NCBI GenBank assembly: GCA_963792485.1
Contig: CAWBWL010000004.1
Span: forward strand, 1-64,000
Reading direction: 5' to 3'
DNA from: JANOYJ01 sp963792485
GTDB lineage: Bacteria > Pseudomonadota > Alphaproteobacteria > Rhizobiales > Rhizobiaceae
DNA: 64,000 nucleotides
In this document: one piece after another, positions 7,749 to 15,221 of the stretch
Layout of the letters: each line of letters opens with the position of its first letter
How positions within the stretch are numbered: the first letter of the stretch is position 1
Notes under the pieces: generated by a model
What the model saw: the letters and a program-made list of their open reading frames with translations, nothing else
Databases searched by the model: none
Told to the model about the DNA's origin: nothing
Program-made: the position numbers and the translations under genes

Positions 7749-8558
7749 TCAGCCGCGCATGATCGAGGCCAGTCCTCTGGGCCAGAGAATGGCTGGCCCA
7801 GTCTCGGCATCCGCTGAAATCGCCGCCCGCACCCACGGATCGATGTCTGGCCCGTCAATATCCAGCAGCCCGCATTTGCGGCCAAGAGCGCACAAGTTCT
7901 GTTCGTTTCTCTGGCGCTGGAGTGCGACGCGGCGGGCCGAATTTCCATCAGCGCGGGCCGGTATTGCAAGCCCCGCGAACAGTCCTTTGCGGCTCAGATG
8001 GATCGGGTCGAGACTGAGGAGGAAGATATCCTCAGGTCCGCCGCGCACCTGTCCGAGAAACAGGAGACTTCCGTCAAGCTCGCGCACAAGTCCGGTGTAG
8101 CGCATGACACTGCTTTGTCCAGGCGCCGCACCCTCCAAGCGCAGCCGAATCAATGCGTTGAACCGGGTCGTTGCGTTCTTGCGCTTGACGGTCACAAGCC
8201 CGCGCATGCATTTGTTGGTCTCGACGTTGGATGGAAAATAAATGAAATAGGGGCCGTCGGTCAGGCATTTGGTCTCGCCCTTAAAGACCCGTGCGAGACT
8301 TTCCATGAACGGATCCGCGGCACTGCTGGCTGCCTCTGGGCCCCGCTCGTAGGCTGTCGAAAAAAGTTCATCTTCAGCAAGCTGGAAATAGGCTGCGATC
8401 TTTCCCAGATTCTGTTCATTGGGAAGTGCTTCGCCTGACAGATAGCGGTTGAATTGCTGGCGGTTTATGTCCAGCGCCCGGCACACATGCGCAATCGATA
8501 CTTCCTTGCCCACGAGCAGCCTAAGCTTGTCGGCAAATGAAGCTCTCAGCCCTGCCAT
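7749..8558 (-). CDS. XRE-type HTH regulator with a large uncharacterised C-terminal domain
   Basis: A 269-residue protein. Residues 5-55 form a Cro/CI helix-turn-helix: KLRLLVGKEVSIAHVCRALD then INRQQFNRYLSGEALPN and LGKIAAYFQL. The remaining 200 residues (LTDGPYFIYFPSNVETNKC, SVMRYTGLVRELDGSLLFLG, DIFLLSLDPIHLSRKGLFAG, LCALGRKCGLLDIDGPDIDP) look like a sensing domain with no name I know. The second Met (8558) is chosen because it directly precedes the HTH. It converges with the small gene at 7507. A truncated C-terminal homologue sits at 21480, again convergent with a small-gene homologue. Confidence 0.78.
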   Translation of the reverse strand: MAGLRASFADKLRLLVGKEVSIAHVCRALDINRQQFNRYLSGEALPNEQNLGKIAAYFQLAEDELFSTAYERGPEAASSAADPFMESLARVFKGETKCLTDGPYFIYFPSNVETNKCMRGLVTVKRKNATTRFNALIRLRLEGAAPGQSSVMRYTGLVRELDGSLLFLGQVRGGPEDIFLLSLDPIHLSRKGLFAGLAIPARADGNSARRVALQRQRNEQNLCALGRKCGLLDIDGPDIDPWVRAAISADAETGPAILWPRGLASIMRG

Positions 8559-8730
8559 GGCGCCCAACCTAACCCAAATTTCCCAAGTATCCGTCTATAG
8601 ACCAAGGCGCTGCTCTTGGAAACAAACGGCGGTGGCAGGCGGTTAACTCAAAGTCCCACGGGATAACGCTAATAAATTGCAGACTTGTTAGACAACATCA
8701 GGCTCATCTACAAAGACTTGGAACAAACAG

Positions 8731-8752
8731 CGATCCAAAAGATCGGTTTTTT
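8731..8752 (+). terminator. Short hairpin with T-run
   Basis: CGATC-CAAAA-GATCG forms a five-base stem, followed by G and six Ts on the plus strand. No plus-strand gene precedes it, so it may end a small transcript from 8600-8730 or be incidental. The rest of 8559-8770 shows no gene. Confidence 0.3.
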
Positions 8753-8770
8753 GTTCTGGTCCGGCGCCCG

Positions 8771-9712
8771 TCACTTGCTCACCACATCCGGATGCACATC
8801 GACGCCAAGCTTGTCGGACCACACGGCATCCGGGTTAAAGTTCACCAGCACCGGCAGACGCCGCCGCAGCGAGGCTTGCGCGGATCGCACGGCGGAGATC
8901 ATCGCCGCAACGCGCGTATCCGGGCGCTCCGCTGACAGGCGCGTGACGATCGTTGCCGTGACAGCAAAGGTCGGGATGGCGGCAGTGCCGGCGCCATAGG
9001 TTCCGGCGGGAATTTCAGAGCGCGCGTACAGGCCGGCAGCCTCGATTTTTGCAGCATTGCCCACGCTGACAAATGGCACCAGACGCGCGCCGCATTCGCC
9101 GATTGCCCTGCGCACGAAGAAGTCGGGATGGCCGGTGACCAGCACCACCGCGTCAATGCGGCCTGCGCATAATTCGTCGATGGAGGCGCTGATGCTGAGC
9201 TCCGACAACAGGCTGAACATGGCGGGTTCAATGCCGATCTGCGACAAGATATTCTCCGACGTCGCCCGCCGTCCGGAAGCCGGAGAGCCAAGATCAACCC
9301 GCGCTCCGGTCAGGCCAGCCGCGCTGTGGATTGATGTGTCCTTGCCCGCCAGAATGGTGATCTGCTCCTGATAGAGCGCCAGCACACCGCGCAGATCGCC
9401 CATGGCCCCGCGGCCCGAAAACACCCCTTTGCCCTCGCGCGCAGCGAGCAGCCAGTCGGACTGGACAATGGCAAAATCAATCTGCCCGCTGCCGAGCCCG
9501 GCGAGGTTATACACCGAGCCGGGTGTTGCCTCCGGCGAGCAGCGCATCTCGCCCTTCATGGCACGGTTGACCTCGGCGCAAATGGCGCGCGCCGTGGCAA
9601 AATAATTGCCCCCGACGTCACCGCCCGCGAGGGTAAAGAAGGACTGGCCCTGCGCGATGGCGGGCTGGCCCACGATCAGTGAACAGACAAGAGCAGACCA
9701 AAACCGCCACAT
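8771..9712 (-). CDS. TAXI-family solute-binding protein
   Basis: A 313-residue periplasmic protein. The signal peptide begins MWRFWSALVCSLIVG and ends near AIAQG. Next come FTLAGGDVGGNYFATARAIC, the start typical of TAXI TRAP-transporter binding proteins, and the family motifs GSVYNLAGLGSGQIDFAIVQSD, LALYQEQITILAGKD and NAAKIEAAGLYARSEIPAGTY. These proteins bind small anions, often dicarboxylates or amino acids. No TRAP membrane subunit is present in the window, so it may pair with a distant permease or act in signalling. The start at 9712 gives the signal peptide; an earlier in-frame ATG does not. Confidence 0.82.
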   Translation of the reverse strand: MWRFWSALVCSLIVGQPAIAQGQSFFTLAGGDVGGNYFATARAICAEVNRAMKGEMRCSPEATPGSVYNLAGLGSGQIDFAIVQSDWLLAAREGKGVFSGRGAMGDLRGVLALYQEQITILAGKDTSIHSAAGLTGARVDLGSPASGRRATSENILSQIGIEPAMFSLLSELSISASIDELCAGRIDAVVLVTGHPDFFVRRAIGECGARLVPFVSVGNAAKIEAAGLYARSEIPAGTYGAGTAAIPTFAVTATIVTRLSAERPDTRVAAMISAVRSAQASLRRRLPVLVNFNPDAVWSDKLGVDVHPDVVSK

Positions 9713-9793
9713 TTCCCGTTTTTCCTCACCATGGGTGACTCGCGCAAACATTGCACAGCGCATCCGGAGGGACAAGGAACATGGCAACCAGGT

Positions 9794-9823
9794 TTGACAC
9801 GCCCGTCATGTTCGGGCGATACA
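9794..9823 (+). promoter_or_regulatory. Sigma-70-like promoter of DUF4123 gene A
   Basis: TTGACA (9794-9799), an 18-base spacer, then GATACA (9818-9823). The ATG begins only nine bases after the -10 box, so the transcript would start within a few bases of the start codon. No ribosome binding site lies between. Gene B has the same arrangement at 12896. Confidence 0.6.
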
Positions 9824-9832
9824 ACCTGCGCC

Positions 9833-10933
9833 ATGACTGACGATAGCGCCGCCCTCCTCGCTGACGTGTTGAGCATAGCCCGCGATCCCGCGCGGCGGGT
9901 TTTCGTGCTGGCCGATGGGGCGCGGTTTGATGATTTGCCGGGCGCGCTTGCCGCCGCTGGCCTCTCCCACCGCTCGCTTTACCTCAATGTCCAGGACACC
10001 GAGCTTGTGCGCGCGGGTCCCTGGCTGATCGACCCGTATCGCCAGCTGGACACATCGCAAAACGCCTGGGGCGGCCTGCCCCATAAGTCCGGCGGGGAAG
10101 GTGAAGCCGCCATTGCCGCCGACACCGAGGCTGCCCTGCGCGATCCGCAGGCTGGCGGGTCCTTCTCCGGTTCAGGTCTGGCCGCCGATCCCGAACATCA
10201 GCTTGAAACACTTGTTCAACTGACCGGCGACGCCCCGGCCGCCGTGTTCTGGATCGGCGATGCCACACTGTCGGAACCCGCCCTCTGGCGGCATTTGCGC
10301 ACGCTGAACATGGTGCTGATCCCAAAGGAGTATGACAGAGATCCTGATGAGCCATCACCCGAACGCCAGTCTGCCGGGATCGCGGAAACCCACGAAGCCT
10401 TCATGTTCCGCCATGGCGATGGCAATGTGCTGGCGGAAGTCATGCCGGTGCTCGACGCCGCGCAGTTTTCCCGGGTCTTCGGTCCGGCCAAGGTGCTGAT
10501 CTTCCTTGCGCCAGACCATCCCGGCGCGGATGGTTCGCCGATCCGGCGTGCGGCTCTTCCTGTTTCGGCGGAAGCTGCCCCGGTTGGGCTGCTGAAGCTC
10601 AGTGACGAGCAATATGCGGAACTGACAAAACAACGGGTTTGGAAAAACCGCCGCTTTACTATGGACTATCTGCGTGATGCGGCGTCCGAGGAAACGGCGT
10701 CGCTTTCCGACGAAGCGCTCTACCAGTTTGTAAGCCGCGCTGAAGAAAGCGGCTTCAAAATTGGCCTTGAGAGCGACTATGCCCACGGCTTGTGGGCCTT
10801 TTTGCTCATTTCATTTGGCCTCAGCATTGCCAGCAATGCAATCATCACCAATGGCATCCGCGATTCCGGAGATCCTGACAAGGCTGTGGAAGAGCTTCTG
10901 ACCGAACTGTCAGAACCCGGGGACGGCGGCTGA
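9833..10933 (+). CDS. DUF4123 protein A, putative type VI effector adaptor
   Basis: A 366-residue cytosolic protein. Residues about 20-215 match DUF4123: VFVLADGARFDDLPGALAAAG, SLYLNVQDTELVRAGPWLID, PAAVFWIGDATLSEPALWRHL, then FMFRHGDGNVLAEVMPVLD and FSRVFGPA. DUF4123 proteins (Tap/TEC) chaperone type VI secretion effectors onto VgrG or PAAR. The C-terminal third (about 250-366) is helical (RFTMDYLRDAASEE, LSDEALYQFVSRAEESGFKI) and differs most from gene B, which fits a role in recognising a specific toxin. The stop overlaps the next ATG by one base (TGATG), so it is translationally coupled to the toxin. No VgrG, Hcp or sheath gene is in the window. Confidence 0.8.
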   Translation: MTDDSAALLADVLSIARDPARRVFVLADGARFDDLPGALAAAGLSHRSLYLNVQDTELVRAGPWLIDPYRQLDTSQNAWGGLPHKSGGEGEAAIAADTEAALRDPQAGGSFSGSGLAADPEHQLETLVQLTGDAPAAVFWIGDATLSEPALWRHLRTLNMVLIPKEYDRDPDEPSPERQSAGIAETHEAFMFRHGDGNVLAEVMPVLDAAQFSRVFGPAKVLIFLAPDHPGADGSPIRRAALPVSAEAAPVGLLKLSDEQYAELTKQRVWKNRRFTMDYLRDAASEETASLSDEALYQFVSRAEESGFKIGLESDYAHGLWAFLLISFGLSIASNAIITNGIRDSGDPDKAVEELLTELSEPGDGG

Positions 10934-11358
10934 TGGGAGAGATTGTCAAAGCGCTCCTAAAGGAGGCAGCCAAACGTGCTGGCCCCTATGTGGATGACGC
11001 CGCAAAGTGGGCGGGCAAGAAGGCAAAAGAGGGCATGGACGCCGCCAAGAAGTGGTGGAGGGGCGATAAGAAAAAGAAGAAGGATGAGCAGAAATGCACG
11101 GGTGATTGTGATAAGAAGGAGTGGAAGGCGGATAGCATTAAAGATCAGGAAAAACTGAAAAGGCAGATGGAGCAACGCGGGTGGACAAATGAACAAATTT
11201 CTGAGGCAGTGGAGAAAGGGCAACAATTTCCAGCGAAGAACTTTCAGTCTGGAAATCCCGCCACTCGCTATGTTCACCCAACCACTGGCCGGTCTGTGAT
11301 AATCGACAACGTGACAAAAGGCGTGATTCAAGTAGGCGGCGATGGCTTCAAATTCTGA
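10933..11358 (+). CDS. Toxin candidate with colicin E5-like tRNA nuclease domain
   Basis: A 141-residue protein. Residues 1-50 are Ala/Lys-rich and helical (LLKEAAKRAG, KWAGKKAKEGMDAAKKWW) and end in a lysine run. A KCTGDC motif (C55, C59) marks the boundary. The last 70 residues, QRGWTNEQISEAVEKG, NPATRYVHPTTGRSVIID and VTKGVIQVGGDGFKF, resemble the colicin E5-type RNase domain, which cuts anticodons of tRNAs for Tyr, His, Asn and Asp. The assignment rests on the RGWT...NPAT.YVHP...GRSVVxDxxTGxVIQV pattern. There is no signal peptide, as expected for cargo loaded by the DUF4123 adaptor just upstream. The gene overlaps the next by 17 bases. Confidence 0.68.
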   Translation: MGEIVKALLKEAAKRAGPYVDDAAKWAGKKAKEGMDAAKKWWRGDKKKKKDEQKCTGDCDKKEWKADSIKDQEKLKRQMEQRGWTNEQISEAVEKGQQFPAKNFQSGNPATRYVHPTTGRSVIIDNVTKGVIQVGGDGFKF

Positions 11359-11596
11359 GATTAAGGTAATTCATGTCCGGCTGCTTGATGAGCCTGTTCC
11401 GGTTTGGCGGCCTGTCTTGGCGACTGAATGTCAAGACGGAAACTATCGGATCAATGAGCAAGTCATTCCTGACTATGAGGTTTGGGAATTTTTGCCTGGC
11501 CAGATTGTTTCCGCTGAAGAGGCAATTTCAGATGGCGAAAGTTACTGGCGAGCGATAGCTGCACCCGGATCAGGCATCGTTGACAAGTCAGCTTAG
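11342..11596 (+). CDS. Candidate immunity protein to the E5-like toxin
   Basis: An 84-residue protein starting MASNSEIKVIHVRLLDEPVP, followed by VWRPVLATECQDGNYRI and YEVWEFLPGQIVSAEEAI. It is acidic and all-beta in appearance, and belongs to a type of small protein often seen beside nuclease toxins (pattern V.VRL.DE...VWRPV.A......Y.I......W.F.PG..V). Its ATG lies 17 bases inside the toxin gene, a close coupling that fits immunity. The function is inferred from position, charge and pattern. Confidence 0.6.
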   Translation: MASNSEIKVIHVRLLDEPVPVWRPVLATECQDGNYRINEQVIPDYEVWEFLPGQIVSAEEAISDGESYWRAIAAPGSGIVDKSA

Positions 11597-11890
11597 TTTG
11601 ACACGCGAGCGTCTAGGATTCTTTTCACATGCGCATCAGCAGAACCGACGATTTTCTGTCGCTTTCTCTATCACTCGCTTAGACCATTCAAAAGTGAGAA
11701 GGGCGACATCCTCACGGGATCCTTGTCAGATGGCAGGTTTCTAACCTCAAGGCCGTTCAGCAGTGATGGGCGTCCAATGCTTGAAATACGCAACCCCACA
11801 AGCCAGCGCGGCATAGAAATCCGCTATGACCAGAGAAAATTTGATGCTGCAGAACCTGATCTCGCTTCAAGATGGCATGTGGGTGCTTGA
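11597..11890 (+). other. Open frame without a start codon, possible gene remnant
   Basis: The frame is open for 98 codons directly after the immunity stop, with no ATG or GTG before codon 61. The second half has protein-like content (GSLSDGRFLTSRPF, MLEIRNPTSQRGIEIRYD). It overlaps the start of the next gene in another frame. It may be the eroded end of an older toxin cassette, or chance. Nothing else is visible in 11597-11825. Confidence 0.2.
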
Positions 11891-12326
11891 TCCGCAGAAG
11901 ATATCTGATTGCGGCCTTTATTCCTTTGCCGTGGCGGACCGGATGGGGTCGGATGAGATAGAAGCTATACTGAAGGCGGCTGAGTTGAGCGACCAGGGCT
12001 GTCAATGCTGCTCTCAGGATGGCGGCGAACTCACTTGTCTCGAACACTCGAAGGTCGATCAGAATTTTTTTCAGCACATCGGAGAAGAGTACTACAAAAA
12101 TCAGTTCCTCGCGATCAGTACCCGCTTGGTTGTCTGGCTGCCCGACTTCAGCGAGTACAGCGTCGTTGTGCTGAGCAAAGACCTCTATCCAAATCTCAAA
12201 TCCCTGATCAAGGATTTTTCCCAGAGTTTTGAGGAATGGGTCACCAACGAATTCTGGACGGATGGAGAGCGGTCATTTGTGAAGTCAGGTTACGAGCGAT
12301 ATTCCATTATGCCGCCAGTTGCATAG
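11826..12326 (+). CDS. Hypothetical protein, possible orphan immunity protein
   Basis: A 166-residue acidic cytosolic protein with no recognised domain (GMWVLDPQKISDCGLYSFAV, CQCCSQDGGELTCLEHSKVD, VVWLPDFSEYSVVVLSKDLY, FEEWVTNEFW). It sits between two adaptor-toxin cassettes, a usual place for extra immunity genes, but no toxin is directly paired with it. The start could be 11826 or the Met six codons later; neither has a strong ribosome binding site. A CxCC motif near residue 55 might bind metal. Confidence 0.45.
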   Translation: MTRENLMLQNLISLQDGMWVLDPQKISDCGLYSFAVADRMGSDEIEAILKAAELSDQGCQCCSQDGGELTCLEHSKVDQNFFQHIGEEYYKNQFLAISTRLVVWLPDFSEYSVVVLSKDLYPNLKSLIKDFSQSFEEWVTNEFWTDGERSFVKSGYERYSIMPPVA

Positions 12327-12372
12327 ACTTCTCAGTCCTTGGGTCGGTAAAACTCTGTCTCTGGTGCGCCAA

Positions 12373-12810
12373 ATGAAGGCGCAGCCCCAAATACTGCTTC
12401 GTGCCAATTTGTCATTAGATGACATCAAAGCGCACATGAAGGATGCCTTGGGTGTTCCTTCCAGCAATGTCTTTTCCGAAACTTTTCCCTCAGATTCCGA
12501 TTTCGACGCTTTGTTCGAAGACGGATACGTCCTGGTTCACAAATTCAAATCGGGGGTATTTGCAACGCGTCTCGATGGTTTTTTCAGCGACCAGTTTCTG
12601 ACCCGGGACAACTTGATCCGTATCTCGGATTTGCTTGGTACGTTGGTTTGCGTCGACTTCAGCGTCTCTGAACTTGATCCCCGATTTGAAGCTTATTTTG
12701 AAGGCGCTGTATTTGAAAATGTCCAAGTCTCCACCCTCGAAGACCGGGACGGGAATCCCTTTTACAGTTCTGAGCAAATCTTGAGCATTTTGCAGGGCAA
12801 AACGGCCTGA
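12373..12810 (+). CDS. Hypothetical protein, possible orphan immunity protein
   Basis: A 145-residue acidic protein starting MKAQPQILLRANLSLDDIKA, with later segments DFDALFEDGYVLVHKFKSGVFATRL, LIRISDLLGTLVCVDFSVSE and GNPFYSSEQILSILQG. No domain is recognised. The ATG at 12373 is chosen because an upstream TTG frame has no conserved look and overlaps the preceding gene. It lies 46 bases after the gene at 11826 and 86 bases before the promoter of DUF4123 gene B. Its role as an immunity protein is inferred from position alone. Confidence 0.45.
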   Translation: MKAQPQILLRANLSLDDIKAHMKDALGVPSSNVFSETFPSDSDFDALFEDGYVLVHKFKSGVFATRLDGFFSDQFLTRDNLIRISDLLGTLVCVDFSVSELDPRFEAYFEGAVFENVQVSTLEDRDGNPFYSSEQILSILQGKTA

Positions 12811-12895
12811 TCGGCGGATCTGAAATTCAAGCCGTTCCGCGTTTTTGTTTTCGTTGTGAGGGCGCGGTGAATGGCTGGAAAGACCGCCTTCACGT

Positions 12896-12925
12896 TTGAC
12901 AAAACCGTCATTCTCGCGCGATACA
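12896..12925 (+). promoter_or_regulatory. Sigma-70-like promoter of DUF4123 gene B
   Basis: TTGACA (12896-12901), 18-base spacer, GATACA (12920-12925), and nine bases to the ATG. The 20 bases from GATACA into the start region are identical to those of gene A, while the spacer differs. This conservation supports use as a promoter with a near-leaderless transcript. Confidence 0.6.
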
Positions 12926-12934
12926 ACCTGCGCC

Positions 12935-14053
12935 ATGACTGACGATAGCGCCACCCTCCTCGCTGACGTGTTGAGCATAGCCCGCGATCCCGCGCGGCGG
13001 GTTTTTGTGCTGGCCGATGGGGCGCGGTTTGATGATTTGCCGGGCGCGCTTGCCGCTTCGGGCCTGTCCCACCGCTCGCTTTACCTCAATGTCCAGGACG
13101 CCGAGCTTGTGCGCGCGGGGCCATGGCTGATCGACCCGTACCGCCAGTTGGACCCGGCGCAAAATGCCTGGGGCGGCCTGCCGCCTGTGTCTGGCGCTGA
13201 AGGCGAAGCGGCCATTGCCGCCGACACTGAGGCCGCCTTGCGCGAGCCGCAGGCTGCTGGATCGTTTTCCGGTTCCGGTCAGGCAGCCGACCCCGAACAT
13301 CAGCTTGAGACACTCATTCAACTGACCGGCGACGCCCCCGCCGCCGTGTTCTGGATCGGCGATGCGGCACTGACGGAGCCCGCCCTCTGGCGGCATTTGC
13401 GCACGCTGAACATGGTGCTGATCCCGAAGGAGTATGACAGCGGGCCGGATGAGCCATCACCGGAAAGTCCCGCTAGCGGCATTGCGGAAACCCACGAAGC
13501 CTTCATGTTCCGCCATGGCGATGGCAATGTGCTGGCCGAGGTCATGCCCGTCCTCGACGCCGCCCAGTTCTCGCGGGTCTTTGGACCCGCCAAGTCGCTG
13601 GTCTTCCTAGCTCCCGACCACCCGCGCGCCGGCGGTTCATCCCTGCGCAGCGCCGTGCTGCCGGAAGATGCCCCGCCCGCGCGGCCGGGGCTGCTGAAGC
13701 TGTCGATGGCGCAGATGGGGGAGATTGAGGAGGTGCGCTGCGAAGCATCGCGGCACGAAACAGTCAGATTTCTTCGCGAGAACGCTGCGGAGGAAACAGG
13801 CCACCTCAGCGACACTCAGCTTTACAAAGAAGTTGTTAAAATCGAGGAGCGCGGTTTTGCTCTCGGATTTGAAAGCATGACGGCGCATTTGCTGTTTGCC
13901 TTCATGTCCGTGACGGGCAGCGCACCAGTGATTGAGGGCGAAGAATTCGCGGAGTATGTCGAAAGAACAGGAATACCTCCGGACGAAGCGATCAACGGCG
14001 TGTTTAACGGCATGATTTCCGCCGCCGAGGCGGATGAGCGGGGTAGACTTTAA
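12935..14053 (+). CDS. DUF4123 protein B, putative type VI effector adaptor
   Basis: A 372-residue paralogue of the protein at 9833. The first 250 residues are nearly identical (LADVLSIARDPARRVFVLAD, AVFWIGDAALTEPALWRHL, FMFRHGDGNVLAEVMPVLD), while the last 110 differ (RHETVRFLRENAAEETGHLS, YKEVVKIEERGFALGFESM, YVERTGIPPDEAINGVFNG). A conserved front with a divergent end is what one expects if the front docks to the secretion spike and the end grips a specific toxin. The stop overlaps the next ATG (TAATG). It belongs to the second cassette and is probably a tandem duplication of the first. Confidence 0.8.
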   Translation: MTDDSATLLADVLSIARDPARRVFVLADGARFDDLPGALAASGLSHRSLYLNVQDAELVRAGPWLIDPYRQLDPAQNAWGGLPPVSGAEGEAAIAADTEAALREPQAAGSFSGSGQAADPEHQLETLIQLTGDAPAAVFWIGDAALTEPALWRHLRTLNMVLIPKEYDSGPDEPSPESPASGIAETHEAFMFRHGDGNVLAEVMPVLDAAQFSRVFGPAKSLVFLAPDHPRAGGSSLRSAVLPEDAPPARPGLLKLSMAQMGEIEEVRCEASRHETVRFLRENAAEETGHLSDTQLYKEVVKIEERGFALGFESMTAHLLFAFMSVTGSAPVIEGEEFAEYVERTGIPPDEAINGVFNGMISAAEADERGRL

Positions 14054-14670
14054 TGGTCGCGCCCGCAGTCTATGCCGTTGGCCTCGGCCTGCTTAAGCTC
14101 GGCCATCTAGGCTACAAGCTTTACAAGGCCTCCAAGGTTGTAAAAAAGGTTCCGGGGGCCGCCGCCAAGCTGAACAAAACTAAGAAGGCGGCGGACAAGA
14201 CTCCAAAGGCAAAGCAGAAATGCACGGGCGATTGCAATAAACCAAAGAAGAAGCGTAACCCGTGCCTGCATCTGGCCAAGGGCAACAAAAACGGCAAGGG
14301 AAGGTATCGGGGCGGCTCGTACAATGGCACAAAAGGGGTTGGCGACCAAGGGATGGAATCCAACCATATTCCGCCAAAGTCCGTATCTCCGATGGGCCAA
14401 GGACCGAGCCCGTCGATACAAATGGACTATCCTGATCATCGTATTGCGAGAAGCACCGGCAGCGGCAAAAGGGCAGAACAATGGCGAGCGAAGCAACAAG
14501 ACTTGATAAACCAAGGCAAGTATCGTGATGCAACTGCCATGGACTACAAAGACACAAGGCGTGTGGCCCGAAAGGCCGGTGATCCAAAGAAGTATAACGA
14601 GGCGATGAAGGAGCGCTCCGAATACCAGAAGTGCTTGGAGAAGCACGGCCTATTACCAGGGAAGAAATAG
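14053..14670 (+). CDS. Toxin candidate with NHIPP-type nuclease-like domain
   Basis: A 205-residue protein. Residues 1-30 form a hydrophobic helix (VYAVGLGLLKLGHLGYKLYK), 30-56 are lysine-rich, and KCTGDC (C57, C61) repeats the motif of the other toxin. The C-terminal 120 residues carry ESNHIPPKS (102-110) and MDYPDHRIARSTGSG (124-138), with paired histidines as in HNH-like or other metal-dependent nucleases of polymorphic toxins, then EQWRAKQQDLINQGKY. I do not know the family name with certainty; a DNase is the best guess, helped by the GAD-like immunity gene nearby. No HxxD motif of the Tde1 type is seen. Confidence 0.6.
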   Translation: MVAPAVYAVGLGLLKLGHLGYKLYKASKVVKKVPGAAAKLNKTKKAADKTPKAKQKCTGDCNKPKKKRNPCLHLAKGNKNGKGRYRGGSYNGTKGVGDQGMESNHIPPKSVSPMGQGPSPSIQMDYPDHRIARSTGSGKRAEQWRAKQQDLINQGKYRDATAMDYKDTRRVARKAGDPKKYNEAMKERSEYQKCLEKHGLLPGKK

Positions 14671-14680
14671 GAGATTGGAA

Positions 14681-15130
14681 ATGGACTGGGAAATTGTTTC
14701 GTTCGTTGGTATGGGCCCCATCCGTTTTGGCATGACGCCAAGTGAGGTGGAGGCAGTTCTGGGCTTGCCACTTGCTGTGGACGACGACGATGACGATCCG
14801 TCATATCGGAAAGAGGTACGTGAAATAGACGTTCCAACAGTGACCTATGAAGATAACAAGGTTGCTGAGATCGAGGCATTTGACAGCGTCAAGAATGTAC
14901 GCATCAGCGTCGTCAACTTGTTTGAGCAAGCAGGACCAACCGTCCTCAAGAATCTTGAGACTTTGAACAAAGGGGCTCTGACAAATGTCGGTATCGTTCT
15001 CTTTGAGAATTTAGGCATCACGACCGGACGTCTGGACAGTGATGTCGCGCTTGAGCGGTCTGTAACGGCGTTCAAGAAGGGCCACTGGGACGACAGCATG
15101 AAGCGATTCAAGAAAATCAGCTTCATTTGA
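14681..15130 (+). CDS. Candidate immunity protein of the second cassette
   Basis: A 149-residue protein starting MDWEIVSFVGMGPIRFGMTP, then SEVEAVLGLPLAVDDDDDD and VPTVTYEDNKVAEIEAF. The pattern GPIRFGMT..EVE..LG is common in small proteins next to polymorphic toxins. The ATG at 14681 follows AGGAG by seven bases; an upstream TTG is less likely. It lies ten bases after the toxin stop, so it is the first candidate for cognate immunity. The acidic run near residue 30 could mimic nucleic acid. Confidence 0.55.
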   Translation: MDWEIVSFVGMGPIRFGMTPSEVEAVLGLPLAVDDDDDDPSYRKEVREIDVPTVTYEDNKVAEIEAFDSVKNVRISVVNLFEQAGPTVLKNLETLNKGALTNVGIVLFENLGITTGRLDSDVALERSVTAFKKGHWDDSMKRFKKISFI

Positions 15131-15221
15131 TAATGGATTAGCAGCACGTAGATGGAGATTTGCTGATCCCCTTTGTGATGCAAGATGTGTCTGTGGAGCG
15201 GCGCCCCGTTGCGAAGACGGG

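Noticed and set aside
14053..14670. Second toxin as a Tde1-type (Ntox15, HxxD) DNase
   Set aside because: The GAD-like immunity gene nearby suggested it, but I find no HxxD motif in the toxin; the histidines are in NHIPP and DYPDHR.
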